DNA from: Spirochaetaceae bacterium
Lineage (GTDB): Bacteria > Spirochaetota > Spirochaetia > Treponematales > Breznakiellaceae
Assembly: GCA_031279895.1 (NCBI GenBank)
Contig: JAITHR010000071.1
Span: forward strand, 1-5,375
DNA length: 5,375 nt
Direction: 5' to 3'
A program made the translations under genes and the position numbers. This document shows positions 4,210 through 5,375 of the stretch, piece by piece. The notes under the pieces were generated by a model that did not search any database, was not told the origin of the DNA, and saw nothing but the letters and a program-made list of their open reading frames with translations. Position 1 is the first letter of the stretch. Every line of letters begins with the position of its first letter.

Positions 4210-5375
4210 ATGAAAATCGGTATCAAATTGATCTTGGTTATGACGGTTATGAACCTCATCGGCACCGGTATACTGGTGGGCGGGTCGCTTCTCTTTTTCA
4301 GGAAACAAATACTCGCACTGTCAATGGAAAATGCCCGTATCAACGCGAGGGAAAGCGGCCAGAAAGTGCAGATATGGTTTGAGAAATACCTCAACGCGGT
4401 GCGCACCGTCGCGTCTATCATGGGGCATTTTGACGAAGTGCCGCTTGCGGACCGGCGCAAAGCGTTCAACGCCACGCTCAAAGGCGTAACGATGGAAAAT
4501 ACGGAGGCCCTGTCTTTCTGGGCCGGATTCGAGCCCGACGCGCTCGACGGCCTTGACGCGGAATACGTGAACACCCCGGGCTCGGACCGGAGCGGACGGT
4601 TCCTCAGTTATTTCGCCAACAGGGGAGGGAAGGTAACGCTTGAAGCGCTCGTGGACTACGAGACCGCCGCGTATTACCGCGTCCCGCTGCGTACCGGCAA
4701 GGCGGCGGTTATCGAGCCGTACCACTACCGCGTGGACGGGACGGATATGCTCGTTACGAGCCTTACCATGCCCATTATCCATAACGGCAAGACCGTCGGC
4801 GTGGTGGGCGCGGACATAGACCTCTATTCCATCCAGTACATCTCCGACACGATTAAGCCCTTTCAGGACAGCGCGACCGCGGTATTCAGTAATTCCGGCA
4901 TTGTGGTGGCCCATGTTGACAAGGATCGTGCGGGCAGACACATCATGGAAACCGAGCGGGACATTGCCGGGGAAAAGGTGGGGGAACTGACCCAGGCGGT
5001 TCGGGAGGGCGCGGACTATACGATTATGACCCGCGCCGCGTTTCTCGGAACCAAAGCCATCATCATCATAACGCCGATTACCATAGCCGATACCGCGGCG
5101 AAATGGGCCGTAGGCGTGGCGCTTACGGAGCAGTCGGTTATGGCACCGGTGCGGCGCCTCACGTTCCTCTTCGTGGTTATCGGCGCGCTTATTCTGGCGG
5201 CCATGTCGGGCATGACCCTTATTATCGCCAAAACCATTACGGGCCCCATCAAGTACACCGTCAGCTACCCCATGCCTAAAGGCAGGGGCTTGAGGCTTGT
5301 TCCGGTTGCCCGGCTTACTCCTCAAGATTTCTACTTCAACGATACGTGCCTGGGGCATAGCTTGGTTATCGCAAA
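4210..5375 (+). CDS. Methyl-accepting chemotaxis receptor, N-terminal sensor part; interrupted in HAMP and open to window edge
   Basis: The product is a membrane chemoreceptor that would bind a ligand outside the membrane and signal to CheA/CheW. The ATG follows AGGG (4195-4198) with an 11-base spacer. Seen: a short basic start and TM1 (about 5-30), an extracytoplasmic double-Cache domain (about 35-305) with DYETAAYYRVPLRTGKAAVIEPY and TSLTMPIIHNGKTVGVVGADIDL (about 149-205), both hallmarks of dCache_1, TM2 (about 317-340) and the HAMP entry KTITGPIKYTVS (341-352). After residue 352 (base 5265) the frame stays open but encodes SYPMPKGRGLRL..., which is not HAMP; the DNA there matches an IS200/IS605-type end on the opposite strand. 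HAMP, methylation helices and the kinase-control tip are not in the window. The fragment is therefore probably a disrupted gene whose 3' part may lie beyond the insertion. Ligand class cannot be stated. Confidence 0.85.
   Translation, partial: MKIGIKLILVMTVMNLIGTGILVGGSLLFFRKQILALSMENARINARESGQKVQIWFEKYLNAVRTVASIMGHFDEVPLADRRKAFNATLKGVTMENTEALSFWAGFEPDALDGLDAEYVNTPGSDRSGRFLSYFANRGGKVTLEALVDYETAAYYRVPLRTGKAAVIEPYHYRVDGTDMLVTSLTMPIIHNGKTVGVVGADIDLYSIQYISDTIKPFQDSATAVFSNSGIVVAHVDKDRAGRHIMETERDIAGEKVGELTQAVREGADYTIMTRAAFLGTKAIIIITPITIADTAAKWAVGVALTEQSVMAPVRRLTFLFVVIGALILAAMSGMTLIIAKTITGPIKYTVSYPMPKGRGLRLVPVARLTPQDFYFNDTCLGHSLVIA
5266..5340 (-). ncRNA. Possible omega-RNA 3' end (TnpB guide RNA scaffold)
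   Basis: On the minus strand CTTGAGG (5326-5320) pairs with CCTCAAG (5295-5289), enclosing CCGG-GCAA-CCGG (5313-5302), a 4-bp stem with a GNRA tetraloop; the element-end hairpin (5288-5268) follows directly. Such nested stems at the tnpB 3' end form the scaffold of omega-RNAs, and the guide is the flanking DNA after the right end. Here the guide would be receptor antisense starting near GCTGACGGTGTACTTGATGG (5265 downwards). Called from structure and position only. Confidence 0.45.
5266..5375 (-). mobile_element. Right end of an IS200/IS605-family (TnpB-type) element inserted in the chemoreceptor gene, partial
   Basis: Receptor homology ends at 5265. The next 21 bases read on the minus strand as CCCC-TGCC-TTTA-GGCA-T-GGGG (5288-5268), an imperfect hairpin of the type that closes IS200/IS605 elements behind tnpB. 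Upstream on that strand is a second structured block (5326-5289). No terminal inverted repeat or target duplication is expected for this family, and the other end is outside the window. The exact junction may differ from 5265/5266 by a few bases. Confidence 0.6.
5266..5375 (-). CDS. Possible C-terminal end of TnpB (5' part outside window)
   Basis: In the frame starting at 5373 on the minus strand the sequence reads CDNQAMPQARIVEVEILR and continues SKPGNRNKPQAPAFRHG. A short low-complexity tail after a CGD-like sequence, overlapping the structured right end, is usual for TnpB, the RNA-guided nuclease of IS200/IS605 elements. None of the RuvC or zinc-finger motifs lies in the window, so the call rests on context. 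This frame has no stop before the junction and stays open through the antisense of the receptor gene to 4321; the other two frames stop at 5333-5331 and within the first codons. If the frame is right, the protein would carry a host-encoded tail or end elsewhere by frameshift. Confidence 0.35.

Noticed and set aside
4321..5358. 345-codon minus-strand ORF opposite the chemoreceptor
   Set aside because: Most of it is the antisense of a clear membrane receptor, has no family resemblance and no ribosome site; only its first ~30 codons, within the element end, may be real.

Overview
The window is G+C-rich bacterial DNA with four protein genes separated by unusually repeat-rich gaps. The gene content (DinG-type helicase, rhodanese-less ThiI, UgpC/MsmX-type ABC ATPase, a double-Cache chemoreceptor of the style common in treponemes) and the dense, hairpin-forming intergenic repeats fit a gut spirochaete of the Treponema group. 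That assignment is inferred from protein style and no marker gene proves it.

Layout. 1-456 (+): C-terminal end of a DinG-family helicase. 457-732: three full 70-bp repeat units plus a fourth that ends in a 15-bp-armed palindrome. 785-1933 (+): thiI, whose likely start is a GTG behind a strong Shine-Dalgarno, not the upstream ATG that lies inside the repeat. 1934-2283: two copies of a ~143-bp modular repeat, then convergent hairpins. 2284-3435 (-): sugar/glycerol-phosphate-type ABC ATPase whose last ~15 residues are encoded by repeat DNA. 3436-4209: a promoter for the ABC gene with a G-tract in its spacer, a third modular repeat copy, a 21-bp-period tandem array rich in GGAATTCC palindromes, more hairpins and a possible promoter for the next gene. 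4210 to the end (+): methyl-accepting chemotaxis receptor whose homology stops in the first residues of HAMP at about 5265. From there to the edge the minus strand looks like the right end of an IS200/IS605-type element, with structured RNA typical of an omega-RNA 3' end and a possible TnpB C-terminus.

The genes do not form one pathway: DNA repair helicase, tRNA thiolation/thiamine sulfur transfer, nutrient-uptake ATPase and chemoreceptor are separate units, and thiI and the ABC gene converge. What unites the window is a family of small hairpins with an invariant TCC loop, varying but still pairing stems and a downstream T-run. They overlap the stop codons of all three complete gene ends seen here, and the same hairpins lie just upstream of both proposed promoters. 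Together with the IS200/IS605 end cut into the receptor gene, this is the most unusual content.
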